DNA of 23,442 nt. Origin: Massilia sp. UBA2709. Its GTDB lineage: Bacteria; Pseudomonadota; Gammaproteobacteria; Burkholderiales; Burkholderiaceae_D. Each line of letters begins with the position of its first letter. Position 1 is the stretch's first letter. Made by a program: the position numbers and the translations under genes. The stretch spans positions 1-23,442 of the forward strand of contig DEKZ01000448.1 of the NCBI GenBank assembly GCA_002354135.1, written 5' to 3'. Below are positions 14,267 through 22,057 of the stretch, piece after piece. The notes beneath the pieces were generated by a model. The model saw nothing but the letters and a program-made list of their open reading frames with translations. It had not been told where the DNA came from and did not search any database.

Positions 14267-15567
14267 AACCATTGAAACTCGTGACAGTACTGAGCACGGC
14301 GTTGAGCACGGCGCTGCTGTTGGCCGCATGCGGCGAAAAAGGCGCCGCCACCCAGGCGCGCGGTCCGGATCCCAAGCTGCCGGCACCGGAACGCGGCCTG
14401 TTACCGAGCATGAAGATCGCCGAGCCGGAGAGCTGGGGCGATCGCAAACCGATCGTGCCCAAGGGTTACACCATCACGGCCATCGCGACCGACCTGCAGA
14501 TTCCGCGCCAGACCCTGGTCCTGCCGAATGGCGATATCCTGGTCGCCGAAGGCCGCGGCGGCAACGCGGCCAAGCTCAAGCCGAAAGACGTGATCGCCGG
14601 CTATATCAAGGCCAAAGGCACGACCAAGGCCAAGAGCGGCAACCGCCTGACCCTGCTGCGCGATGCCGACGGCGACGGCACGTACGAACTCAAGACGGTG
14701 TTCGCGGACAACCTGAATGCGCCTTACGGCCTGGCGTTTGCCAATAACAAGCTGTATGTCGCCAACCAGGACGAACTGGTCAGCTTCGACTACCGGGAAG
14801 GCCAGACCAAGGCCAGCGGCGCGCCGGCCAGCGTCGCGAAGCTGCCCTCCGAGATCAATCATCACTGGACCAAGGCCCTGACGGCCAGCCCCGATGGGCG
14901 CTTCCTGTACGTCGGCATCGGTTCGAACAGCAACATCACCGAGCGCGGCATGGAAGTCGAGCTCGACCGGGCCATGGTGTGGCAGATCGACGCCGCCACG
15001 GGCGCCCACAAGCCGTATGCGACCGGCCTGCGCAACCCGACGGCCCTGGCGATCCATCCCGAGACCAAGCAGCTGTGGGCCGTGGTCAACGAACGCGACG
15101 AACTGGGACCGGACCTGGTGCCGGACTACCTGACCTCGGTGCGCGAAGGCGGATTCTACGGCTGGCCGTACAGCTACTGGGGCCAGAACGTCGACCCGCG
15201 CGTCAAGCCGCAGGACCCGAAAAAGGTCGCCGCCGCCATCAAGCCGGATTACAGCCTGGGCTCGCACGTCGCGGCGCTCGGCGTGTCCTTCTCGGCGCCG
15301 GCCATGGGCGCGGCGTACGCCAACGGTGCCTTCGTCGGCGAGCACGGCAGCTGGAACCGCGCCCAGCCCGTGGGCTACAAGGTGATCTTCGTGCCCTTCG
15401 CGAACGGGCGGCCCTCCGGCGAGCCGGTCGATTTCGTGACCGGCTTCCGCGATGACGATGGGAAGACGCGCGGACGACCGGTCGGCGTGACCGTCGACCC
15501 GCGCGGGGCCCTCATCGTCGCGGACGACCTGTCGAATACCGTGTGGCGGGTGGTGCCGGCGCGCTGA
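14263..15567 (+). CDS. PQQ-type sugar (sorbosone) dehydrogenase lipoprotein
   Basis: Beta-propeller dehydrogenase of the soluble glucose/L-sorbosone dehydrogenase family, 434 aa. MKPLKLVTVLSTALSTALLL precedes a lipobox LAAC with C23, so it should be a periplasm-facing lipoprotein. Family marks are LQIPRQTLVLPNGDILVAEG, NRLTLLRDADGDGTYE, NAPYGLAF, INHHWTKALTASPDGRFLYVGIGSNSN, GLRNPTALAIHP, GGFYGWPYSYWG, VGEHGSWNR and VGVTVDPRGALIVADD near the end. These enzymes usually use PQQ and calcium; cofactor and substrate here are inferred. The ATG at 14263 overlaps the preceding gene's TGA and follows GGGAGCGG, a good ribosome site. The same frame is open further upstream but lies inside the membrane-protein gene, so that longer form is rejected. 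Confidence 0.9.
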   Translation: MKPLKLVTVLSTALSTALLLAACGEKGAATQARGPDPKLPAPERGLLPSMKIAEPESWGDRKPIVPKGYTITAIATDLQIPRQTLVLPNGDILVAEGRGGNAAKLKPKDVIAGYIKAKGTTKAKSGNRLTLLRDADGDGTYELKTVFADNLNAPYGLAFANNKLYVANQDELVSFDYREGQTKASGAPASVAKLPSEINHHWTKALTASPDGRFLYVGIGSNSNITERGMEVELDRAMVWQIDAATGAHKPYATGLRNPTALAIHPETKQLWAVVNERDELGPDLVPDYLTSVREGGFYGWPYSYWGQNVDPRVKPQDPKKVAAAIKPDYSLGSHVAALGVSFSAPAMGAAYANGAFVGEHGSWNRAQPVGYKVIFVPFANGRPSGEPVDFVTGFRDDDGKTRGRPVGVTVDPRGALIVADDLSNTVWRVVPAR

Positions 15568-15594
15568 ATGATGGACGACGGTCATCGCGTACGC

Positions 15595-15670
15595 GGTGAC
15601 CGTATTGATGAGCCAGCCAAGCTTGACCGCTTCGGCCCAGCTCACATTTTCGAGCACTCCTTCGAGTCGC
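15595..15670 (-). pseudogene. Remnant of an M16 peptidase gene
   Basis: Positions 15595-15644 match 13209-13258 inside the intact M16 gene in 45 of 50 bases. Reading the minus strand gives VLENVSWAEAVKLGWLINTV against ALEKMIWAEADKLGWFINTV at about residues 130-149 of the intact protein. Similarity continues weakly to about 15670 after a one-base shift. No start codon, HxxEH motif or downstream M16 sequence remains, so it is a short dead fragment. It lies on the same strand as the intact gene, between the dehydrogenase gene and the low-GC pair. It may come from an ancient duplication or from loss of a second M16 gene. Confidence 0.8.
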
Positions 15671-15689
15671 AAACACCGGGAATGAGCGC

Positions 15690-16034
15690 CTATTTGAATC
15701 TTAAGTAATAACTTCCCTGGTAATTCTTCTTGACGTTCTCCGTTGAGTCGAACATGCACCTCGTTTCAGGGAGCTCGGAGAAACCGAACTGCTTTTTTGC
15801 GGCATCGAGCTCCTTGACGAACTTTTCTTCAACCCATTCATTGGTGCGGTCTTGTTCGTATGCCTCTACGTCCGCTTCATATTCATAAAAGAACCACACG
15901 TCCAGCACGAGCTCCCCATCCGTCAGCGGAGGCAGCTGTACATCCTGGATCCGTATCCCTCTCGAGCGTGCTTCGCGAACGACCTCGCCCCATGCGTGAT
16001 CGATAGCCGCGGAAGGCGGGTAAGGATAGTCCAT
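15690..16034 (-). CDS. Hypothetical acidic protein, 114 aa
   Basis: I do not recognise this protein with certainty. It is cytoplasmic (no signal peptide or membrane helix). The middle is rich in aromatic and acidic residues (LDVWFFYEYEADVEAYEQDRTNEWVEE), followed by a Lys/Glu helix (KFVKELDAAKKQFG). The C-terminal block RCMFDSTENVKKNYQGSYYLRFK looks like a conserved strand pair. The ATG at 16034 follows GAGG at six bases. Sampled lines are about 47-50% GC, well below the 65% or more of the neighbours, suggesting acquisition by transfer. Size, acidity and pairing with a second small acidic gene would fit an immunity or antitoxin-like protein, but no toxin gene is present. Confidence 0.72.
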   Translation of the reverse strand: MDYPYPPSAAIDHAWGEVVREARSRGIRIQDVQLPPLTDGELVLDVWFFYEYEADVEAYEQDRTNEWVEEKFVKELDAAKKQFGFSELPETRCMFDSTENVKKNYQGSYYLRFK

Positions 16035-16075
16035 CTGAGCCTCAAGTTAAATACTGCCAACGTCTTAGAGGGCTC

Positions 16076-16336
16076 TTAGCCGAGGAGCCCGAGCGAATCC
16101 GGCAAGCCACGCGCGAATTCTGCCTTCTCGCTCTCATCGTAGCTCAGACTCAGCCGTTCGAACTGTGCAACCAGGGCTGCCTTGTCGGTCTCGTTCAAAT
16201 CATGCAGGCGACCAGCCAATTGCTCCATCATCTCGACGGCGAGATCTTCGTCGAGGAGTTCTGCATCCGTGAATTCGCAGAACATACAAACATCGAGAAC
16301 AATCTTCGCCAGATTCAACGCAATACTTTCTTTCAT
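16076..16336 (-). CDS. Hypothetical small acidic protein, 86 aa
   Basis: Small helical, strongly acidic cytoplasmic protein. Blocks visible are MKESIALNLAKIVLDVCMFCEFTD (1-24), ELLDEDLAVEMMEQLAGRLHDLNETDKAALVAQFERL (about 26-62) and a closing ESEKAEFARGLPDSLGLL. The pattern of D-x-D-x-A-V-x-x-M-E-Q-L followed by a 'F-A-R-x-L-P-x-S-L-G-L' end suggests a compact three- to four-helix fold. The ATG at 16336 has GAGGA directly upstream. It lies 41 bases before the 114-aa gene on the same strand and shares its lower GC, so the two were probably acquired and are transcribed together. An immunity-like role is a guess; no family can be named. Confidence 0.72.
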   Translation of the reverse strand: MKESIALNLAKIVLDVCMFCEFTDAELLDEDLAVEMMEQLAGRLHDLNETDKAALVAQFERLSLSYDESEKAEFARGLPDSLGLLG

Positions 16337-16418
16337 ATTTCCTCAGCATGTTTCAACCTGATTTCTTTCCGACGTACATATCGACAAGCTCGAGACCTGG
16401 CGATTTGGCTGCGCACCA

Positions 16419-18383
16419 TTACCGCTCGATCAGGCTGCGCAAGCCGCTGGCCCGATGCGTCCGCCGCCCGACGGCCTCGGCCAGCACCGCGCCCGCCGGC
16501 GACACCAGCGTGAACTCCGCGCTGGCGCGGGTAATGCCGGTGTAGACCAGCTCGCGCGTCAGGATGCCGTGCCGGTCCTCGGGCAGCACCAGCACCGTGT
16601 GCCGGAACTCCGAGCCTTGCGATTTATGGACGGTCATCGCATAGGCCGTCTCGACGTTGCGCAGGCGCGTGGCGAGCACGGAACGCACTTCGTCGCCTTC
16701 CAGGAAGTAGACCCGCAGCGAACCGGGCCGCGCCGGGTCGGGCAGGGTCAGGCCGATGTCGCCGTTGTAGACCTTGATGCCGTAGTCGTTGCGCGTCACC
16801 ATCACGGGCCGCCCGACATACCACTCGCCGCCGCGGCGCAGCAGGCCGGCCGCTTCCAGGCGCTGCTCGATCGCCATGTTCAGCCCCGAGACGCCCCACT
16901 CCCCTTCGCGCACGGCGCACAGGATGCGGAAGGCTTCGAAGTGCTGCAGCACGGCGCGCACCCAATCCTCGTGCGATGCCCTATCGGGTCCGGCGCGCAG
17001 CACCTCCAGGTAGGGCTGGTAGCCGGCCAGGGCCAGGTTGACCACCTGGTGCTGGTGCGCGTGCTCGATCCAGCGCACGGCCTCGCCGTCGCCATGCAGC
17101 ACTTCCTCGGCCCGCGCGGCGTCGCCCGCGTTCACGGCAAGCGCGAGCTGGCCGATCGGTCCGCCGAAACGGCGGCTGTGGCGCAGCATGACGGTCTGCT
17201 GGGCCAGGGGGCCTGCCGCGCCGAGGAATTCGTCAGGGACCTCTTCGCCGCTGGCGGCGCGCACGTATTCGGCGGTGTCCCGGCTGTAGCCGCCGGCCTG
17301 GGCGTTGTGGCAGAGGTCGCCGAGCACGGCGCCCGCCTCCACCGAGGCCAGCTGGTCCTTGTCGCCCAACAGGATCAGGGTCGCGCTCGGCGGCAGGGCG
17401 TCGAGCAGGCAGGCCATCATCTCCAGGTGGACCATCGAGGCTTCGTCGACGATCAGGACGTCCACGTCGAGCGGGTTGCCGGCGTGGTGGGCGAAGGCGC
17501 GGCTGTCGGGACGCGCGCCCAGCAGGCTGTGCAGGGTGCGGGTGGCGCCCATGCGCTCGGCAAGCTGGCGCAGCGGCAGGGCTTCGCCGACGCGCTCGGC
17601 CAGTTCGGTGAGCGCCTTGTCGATCGACTGCTTCAGGCGCGCGGCGGCCTTGCCGGTCGGCGCGGCCAGGGCGATGCGCTGGCGCGCGGCATCGGGCGCG
17701 GTGGCGAACAACAGCGCCAGCAGGCGCGCCACCGTATAGGTCTTGCCGGTGCCGGGTCCGCCGGTGATGATCGCGACCGAACCGCGCAGGGCCACGGCGC
17801 AGGCCAGCTTCTGCCAGTCCGGCTTTTCCGAGGCGCGCTGGGAGAAGAACAGCAGGTCGAGCCAGGAACGGACCTTGGCCGTCTCGACCGGCCGGGCCGC
17901 GGCGGCGCGGGCGCGGATGCTGTCGGCCACCACGGTTTCGTCGCGCCAGTAGCGGCGCAGGTAGAGGCGCTCGCCGTCGAAGACCAGAGGCTCGCCGTAG
18001 TCGAAGTCGCCCACGCGCCAGACCTGCTCGCAGGCGGCTAGCTGGGCAGCCCAGGCTTTGGCCGTCTTCGGCAGGGGTGCGACGGTGGCGGCCAGGTCTT
18101 TCCACTGCTCCTGGCTCCAGCCCAGCAGACCGGCCGGATCATGGGCAAGGTCGGACAACTGCAGGCAGCTGTGGCCGCGCCCTTCCAATTCGGACAGGAC
18201 CGTGGCCGCCAGCAGCATGGCCGGCGAGGCGCCGCCCAGGGAGGCGACGAAACGGGCAAAGGCGCCGGACAGGCGGCGCAGCTCGCCGGCCTCGGTCAGG
18301 CGCGCGACCTCGCCCCATAAAGCGTCAGGCCGGGCTTCGGCTTGTACTTCGTGCTTCACTTGTTGCTTCATTTCGTGCTTCAT
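16419..18383 (-). CDS. recD: RecBCD enzyme subunit RecD (5'-3' helicase)
   Basis: RecD subunit of exonuclease V, a superfamily 1B 5'-3' DNA helicase, 654 aa (E. coli 608). Walker A is GGPGTGKT at 208-215, helicase motif Ia is around APTGKAAARL, Walker B is VDEAS at 312-316, GDKDQLASVEAGAVLGDL is motif III, and motif V/VI is AYAMTVHKSQGSE at 580-592 followed by VYTGITRA. The first 17 residues (MKHEMKQQVKHEVQAEA) are a charged, repetitive-looking addition. The ATG at 18383 overlaps the recB stop (ATGA) and follows AAGGAAAG, so translation is coupled. The frame is open further upstream but inside recB. It is the last gene of the recC-recB-recD unit; no terminator hairpin is obvious in the 82 bases after it. 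Confidence 0.96.
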   Translation of the reverse strand: MKHEMKQQVKHEVQAEARPDALWGEVARLTEAGELRRLSGAFARFVASLGGASPAMLLAATVLSELEGRGHSCLQLSDLAHDPAGLLGWSQEQWKDLAATVAPLPKTAKAWAAQLAACEQVWRVGDFDYGEPLVFDGERLYLRRYWRDETVVADSIRARAAAARPVETAKVRSWLDLLFFSQRASEKPDWQKLACAVALRGSVAIITGGPGTGKTYTVARLLALLFATAPDAARQRIALAAPTGKAAARLKQSIDKALTELAERVGEALPLRQLAERMGATRTLHSLLGARPDSRAFAHHAGNPLDVDVLIVDEASMVHLEMMACLLDALPPSATLILLGDKDQLASVEAGAVLGDLCHNAQAGGYSRDTAEYVRAASGEEVPDEFLGAAGPLAQQTVMLRHSRRFGGPIGQLALAVNAGDAARAEEVLHGDGEAVRWIEHAHQHQVVNLALAGYQPYLEVLRAGPDRASHEDWVRAVLQHFEAFRILCAVREGEWGVSGLNMAIEQRLEAAGLLRRGGEWYVGRPVMVTRNDYGIKVYNGDIGLTLPDPARPGSLRVYFLEGDEVRSVLATRLRNVETAYAMTVHKSQGSEFRHTVLVLPEDRHGILTRELVYTGITRASAEFTLVSPAGAVLAEAVGRRTHRASGLRSLIER

Positions 18384-21300
18384 ACCAGGCTTTCCTTGGC
18401 GAGCAGCCGGTCCAGGCCACCCAGCAGGTCGAGGTCCGGCTCCAGCAGGCAGCAGCCGTGGGTCGTGGTGTTCGCGATCCCGCGCAGGAACAGGAAGATC
18501 GCGCCGCCGAGCTGGATCGCCGGATCGTAGGACTCGCCCAGGCGGCTTTTCAGGAGGCGGTGCAGCGCCAGCATGTAGATCGCGCCCTGGATGTCGTAGC
18601 GGTGCGCGGCCATGCCCTCTTCCATCGCGCGCCTGGTGTAGGCGGCGTCGGCATTGCCCAGTGCATTCGACTTGTAGTCGAGCACCCAGTAGCGGCCTTC
18701 GTGTTCGAACACCAGGTCGGCGAAGCCCTTGAGCATGCCGTGCAGTTCGCGCTCGGGGAGCGTCGGGCGCGGCGTGTTGCCCAGCAGGCGGCGCCGGCAC
18801 AGGCGGTCGAGCTCGCCCACGGCCAGGCCTTCGCTGGGGAACCAGAACTCCATCTCGGGCAGGGGCGCATTGATTTCAGACCCGATCTCCGACAGGCTGG
18901 CGCCCAGCGGCGGCAGGCGCGTGGTCACGATCATCTTGAGCCAGGCCAGTGCGTCGTCCAGGCGGTTGCCCCAGCCGGCGCGCTCGATGCGCTGGGCCAG
19001 GCGCGCATCGATGTTCGGGTCGTCGACGATGCCGAAACCTTCTTGCCCCATCCACTCGAGCTGCTCGTGCAGGAAGTTGCCGGGCACCGAGCCGCGCGGG
19101 AAGCGGTGCCAGGGGGCGTCCTCGCCGCGCGGAGCGGAGGCGGGGGCAGGGGCGGCAACCTCGTCCTCTTCGAGCAGGGTTTCCTCGGCCGCGCGCTGGG
19201 GGGTGGGAACCGCCGTGGTGTGGCGGGTGATCGAGGTGAAGGAGCCGACCGACCAGTTGCGCTCGAAGTGGGCGTCGAAAGGCGCCGGCTCGACCAGGGG
19301 CGCGCGCGTCTCGACCCGGTCGAGCACCGTGCAGCCGTCCAGCGGATCGAGCTTGTGCAGTTCGATGCCGGCGCAGTCGCCGCGCAACCTGTCCAGGTGC
19401 TCGTGCAGGTTGCTGGCCGCCACCGGGCTGCCGCCGCTGAGCAGGTAGCCCAGGGCCGACTCGTGCAGGCGGTTCTCGCCCTTCCTGCCGGCGGCGATCG
19501 CCGCCACGCCCAGCCACAGGAAGTGGCGCGCGCGCGTCAGGGCCACGTAGAGCAGGCGCAGGTCTTCCTCGAGGCGCGCGCGGTCGACCGCCTGCAGCGC
19601 CTCGTCGGACAGGGCCAGGTCGATCTTGCGTCCGCCCTCCTCGCCGACGTATTCGAAGAAGGTGCGGTTGCGCTTGTCGGTCTTGCGCGCGGTGACGGCG
19701 AAGGGCAGGTAGACCAATGGATACTCCAAGCCTTTCGACTTGTGGACGGTGATGACCTTGACCAGCTCGGCGTCGGATTCCAGGCGCAGCACGCGCTCGT
19801 CGCCACCCTCGCCCAGGCCTTCGACCTGTTCGGCGAACCAGCGGATCAGGGCCTGTTCGCCGTCGAGCTGGGTGGACGCTTCCTGCAGCAGCTCGGCCAG
19901 GTGCAGCAGGTTGGTCAGGCGGCGTTCGCCGCCCGGCTCGCGCAGCAGGCGCGCCGGCAGGCCGAGTTCGTGGATGAAGCGGCGCAGCATGGCCAGCACG
20001 CCCTGGCGCTGCCAGCAGTGGTGCAGGGTCTTCATTTGCTCGACGCGCTCTTCCCACGCCTCTTCAATGCTGGAGAGCTTCGCCAGCTCGGCCAGCGGCA
20101 GGCCGGCCGTGCGCGTGGCCAGCGCCGCGCGCGCGAGCTGGCCGTCGAGGGGATTCGCGACCGCGTGCAGCCAGCGCAGCACGTCGCGCGCCTCCTCGCT
20201 CTCGACCACCGAGTCCTTGTCCGACAGGTAGACGCTGGCCACGCGCCGCCGCATCAGGGCGTGGCGGACCGCCGCCGCCTCGCGCCGGTCGCGCACCAGG
20301 ATGGCGATATCGGCCGGCATCAGGCGCGTAAAACGACGCCCCGGCCCCTCCTCCAGGAAGCCGACGTGCTCGTCGTTCAGCAGCTTGACGATGTGCTCGG
20401 CGCAGTGCTGGGCGAAGAACTCGCGGTACTCGTCCATCTTCATGTCCTCGACGTCGGTCGCGCACATGGCCAGCGCCTGGTAGGGACCGTCGACGCCGAC
20501 CAGCTCGGCCTTGCGCCCGGCCGCCTTGACCGCCTCGAAGGGCAGCGGATTGACCTCGCCCTTGCGGAAGCGGAAGGCGCCCGCCGCATAGCCCGGATGC
20601 CCGCCCTGCCCCTCGGCGTGCTGGAACAGGCGGTTCACCGCGTCCACCAGCGCGGCGGTCGACCGGTAGTTGGTGCCGAGCTGGTAGTGGCGGCCGTGCG
20701 TGGCGCGGCGCGCGGCCAGGTAGCTGTGGATGTCGGCGCCGCGGAAGCCGTAGATCGACTGCTTCGGGTCGCCGATCAGGAACAGGCCCCCGTTCGGGTC
20801 GTTGTCGGCCACGCGGTACAGCAGGTCGAAGATGCGGTACTGGTCGGGCGAGGTGTCCTGGAATTCGTCGATCAGGGCCACCGGGTATTGCGTGACGATG
20901 CGCCGGCGCAGGGCTTCGCCGTTCGGGCCTTCCAGCGCCTCCTTCAGGCGCACCAGCATGTCGGCAAAGCCGAACTGGCGGGTGCGCTGCTTCAGCTCCG
21001 CCATGCGCGCGGCGATATGGCCGGCGGCATGGCGCAGCAGCGCGTGCGCGAGCGGGGTGATCGCCTGCAGGGCCTCGCGCAGGGCCGTCGTGGCGTCGAA
21101 GCAGGCCGGCACCTCGGCGCTGAAGTCCCTGCTGAAGGCGTCCATGACGCCCTCGACCGTGAGGCGCTTCCATGCGGTCTCGTTGATGTCCGGCTGCAGC
21201 ATCGCGGCGTCGTTCGCCCAGGCGCGCAGCGCCTCGAACCACTTGACGAGCGAATCGGCGCGCATCTTGTTGCCGTTGAAGCACCTGGCGTTGAGCTCGC

Positions 21301-22057
21301 GGTGGCCGGCAATCCAGCGCTCCATCTCGTTCGCGCGCTCGAACCAGCCTTCCTTCAGGCGCGCCAGCTCCGCCTGCTGCGCGCGCTGCACGCGCGCCAC
21401 CAGGGCGGCCAGCGGCTCGGGATCGGGTGCGCCCAGCACCGTGGTGCGCCCGACCAGGTCGCGCACCGCCGCTTTCAGGGCGCCGACGTCGCGCCAGGTG
21501 TCGAGCACGGCCGCCAGCGCGTGGCTGTTCAGCGGATAGACGTGCTGGCGCCAGTAGTCGTGGGCGGCGTCCTCGAACAGCGCGCGCTCGTCGCTGACCA
21601 GTTCCTCGTCGAACAGGCTGCCGCTATCAAAAGCGTGCTCGCGCAGCATGCGCTGGCACCAGGCGTCGATGGTGAAGATCGCAGCTTCGTCCATGGTCTC
21701 GGCGGCCAGCACCAGGCGGTGGGCGGCGACGAAGCGTTCGGAGTCGCCGTCGTAGCTCCCTGCCAGCGCTTCCAGGTAGGGATCGTCGAGATCGAGCTCG
21801 CCGCGGAAGTAGGCGGCGGCCTGCACCAGGCGCTCGCGCACGCGGTTCGACAGTTCGCGCGTGGCGGCACGCGTGAAGGTCATCACCAGGATCTCGTTGG
21901 GCAGCAAGGGACGCGCGAAGGCGGCGCCGCCGCCGTGGGCCAGCACCAGGCGCAGGTAGAGCGCGGCGATGGTCCAGGTCTTGCCGGTGCCGGCGCTGGC
22001 CTCGATCAGGCGCGAGCCGTGCAGCGGAAATGCGAGCGGGTCGAGCAGTTGGCTCAT
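18380..22057 (-). CDS. recB: RecBCD enzyme subunit RecB (helicase-nuclease)
   Basis: RecB subunit of exonuclease V, 1225 aa (E. coli 1180): a 3'-5' superfamily 1A helicase fused to the nuclease domain that degrades DNA ends and loads RecA. Walker A is ASAGTGKT at 20-27, followed by VMTFTRAATRELSNRVRERL. Motif II is LIDEFQDTSPDQ, motif III GDPKQSIYGFRGADI, motif V VITVHKSKGLEYP, and motif VI LLYVALTRARHFLWLG. The nuclease triad is visible near the C-terminus: D1114 in GFADLVF and D1127/K1129 in LDYKSN, the same spacing as E. coli D1067, D1080 and K1082. Start ATG 22057 overlaps the recC stop (ATGA) with GGAGAAGAAGC before it. In E. coli the ptrA peptidase gene separates recC and recB; here they touch. 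Confidence 0.97.
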   Translation of the reverse strand: MSQLLDPLAFPLHGSRLIEASAGTGKTWTIAALYLRLVLAHGGGAAFARPLLPNEILVMTFTRAATRELSNRVRERLVQAAAYFRGELDLDDPYLEALAGSYDGDSERFVAAHRLVLAAETMDEAAIFTIDAWCQRMLREHAFDSGSLFDEELVSDERALFEDAAHDYWRQHVYPLNSHALAAVLDTWRDVGALKAAVRDLVGRTTVLGAPDPEPLAALVARVQRAQQAELARLKEGWFERANEMERWIAGHRELNARCFNGNKMRADSLVKWFEALRAWANDAAMLQPDINETAWKRLTVEGVMDAFSRDFSAEVPACFDATTALREALQAITPLAHALLRHAAGHIAARMAELKQRTRQFGFADMLVRLKEALEGPNGEALRRRIVTQYPVALIDEFQDTSPDQYRIFDLLYRVADNDPNGGLFLIGDPKQSIYGFRGADIHSYLAARRATHGRHYQLGTNYRSTAALVDAVNRLFQHAEGQGGHPGYAAGAFRFRKGEVNPLPFEAVKAAGRKAELVGVDGPYQALAMCATDVEDMKMDEYREFFAQHCAEHIVKLLNDEHVGFLEEGPGRRFTRLMPADIAILVRDRREAAAVRHALMRRRVASVYLSDKDSVVESEEARDVLRWLHAVANPLDGQLARAALATRTAGLPLAELAKLSSIEEAWEERVEQMKTLHHCWQRQGVLAMLRRFIHELGLPARLLREPGGERRLTNLLHLAELLQEASTQLDGEQALIRWFAEQVEGLGEGGDERVLRLESDAELVKVITVHKSKGLEYPLVYLPFAVTARKTDKRNRTFFEYVGEEGGRKIDLALSDEALQAVDRARLEEDLRLLYVALTRARHFLWLGVAAIAAGRKGENRLHESALGYLLSGGSPVAASNLHEHLDRLRGDCAGIELHKLDPLDGCTVLDRVETRAPLVEPAPFDAHFERNWSVGSFTSITRHTTAVPTPQRAAEETLLEEDEVAAPAPASAPRGEDAPWHRFPRGSVPGNFLHEQLEWMGQEGFGIVDDPNIDARLAQRIERAGWGNRLDDALAWLKMIVTTRLPPLGASLSEIGSEINAPLPEMEFWFPSEGLAVGELDRLCRRRLLGNTPRPTLPERELHGMLKGFADLVFEHEGRYWVLDYKSNALGNADAAYTRRAMEEGMAAHRYDIQGAIYMLALHRLLKSRLGESYDPAIQLGGAIFLFLRGIANTTTHGCCLLEPDLDLLGGLDRLLAKESLV

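Noticed and set aside
14401..15759. 452-codon minus-strand frame opposite the dehydrogenase
   Set aside because: Only its first part carries homology, and that is the M16 remnant. The rest is an antisense shadow of the dehydrogenase.
1356..20653. Several GCTGGTGG / CCACCAGC octamers (the E. coli Chi sequence) near a recBCD locus
   Set aside because: The octamer is GC-rich and occurs in codons common here. The Chi sequence of this lineage is unknown, and no strand or spacing pattern was seen.
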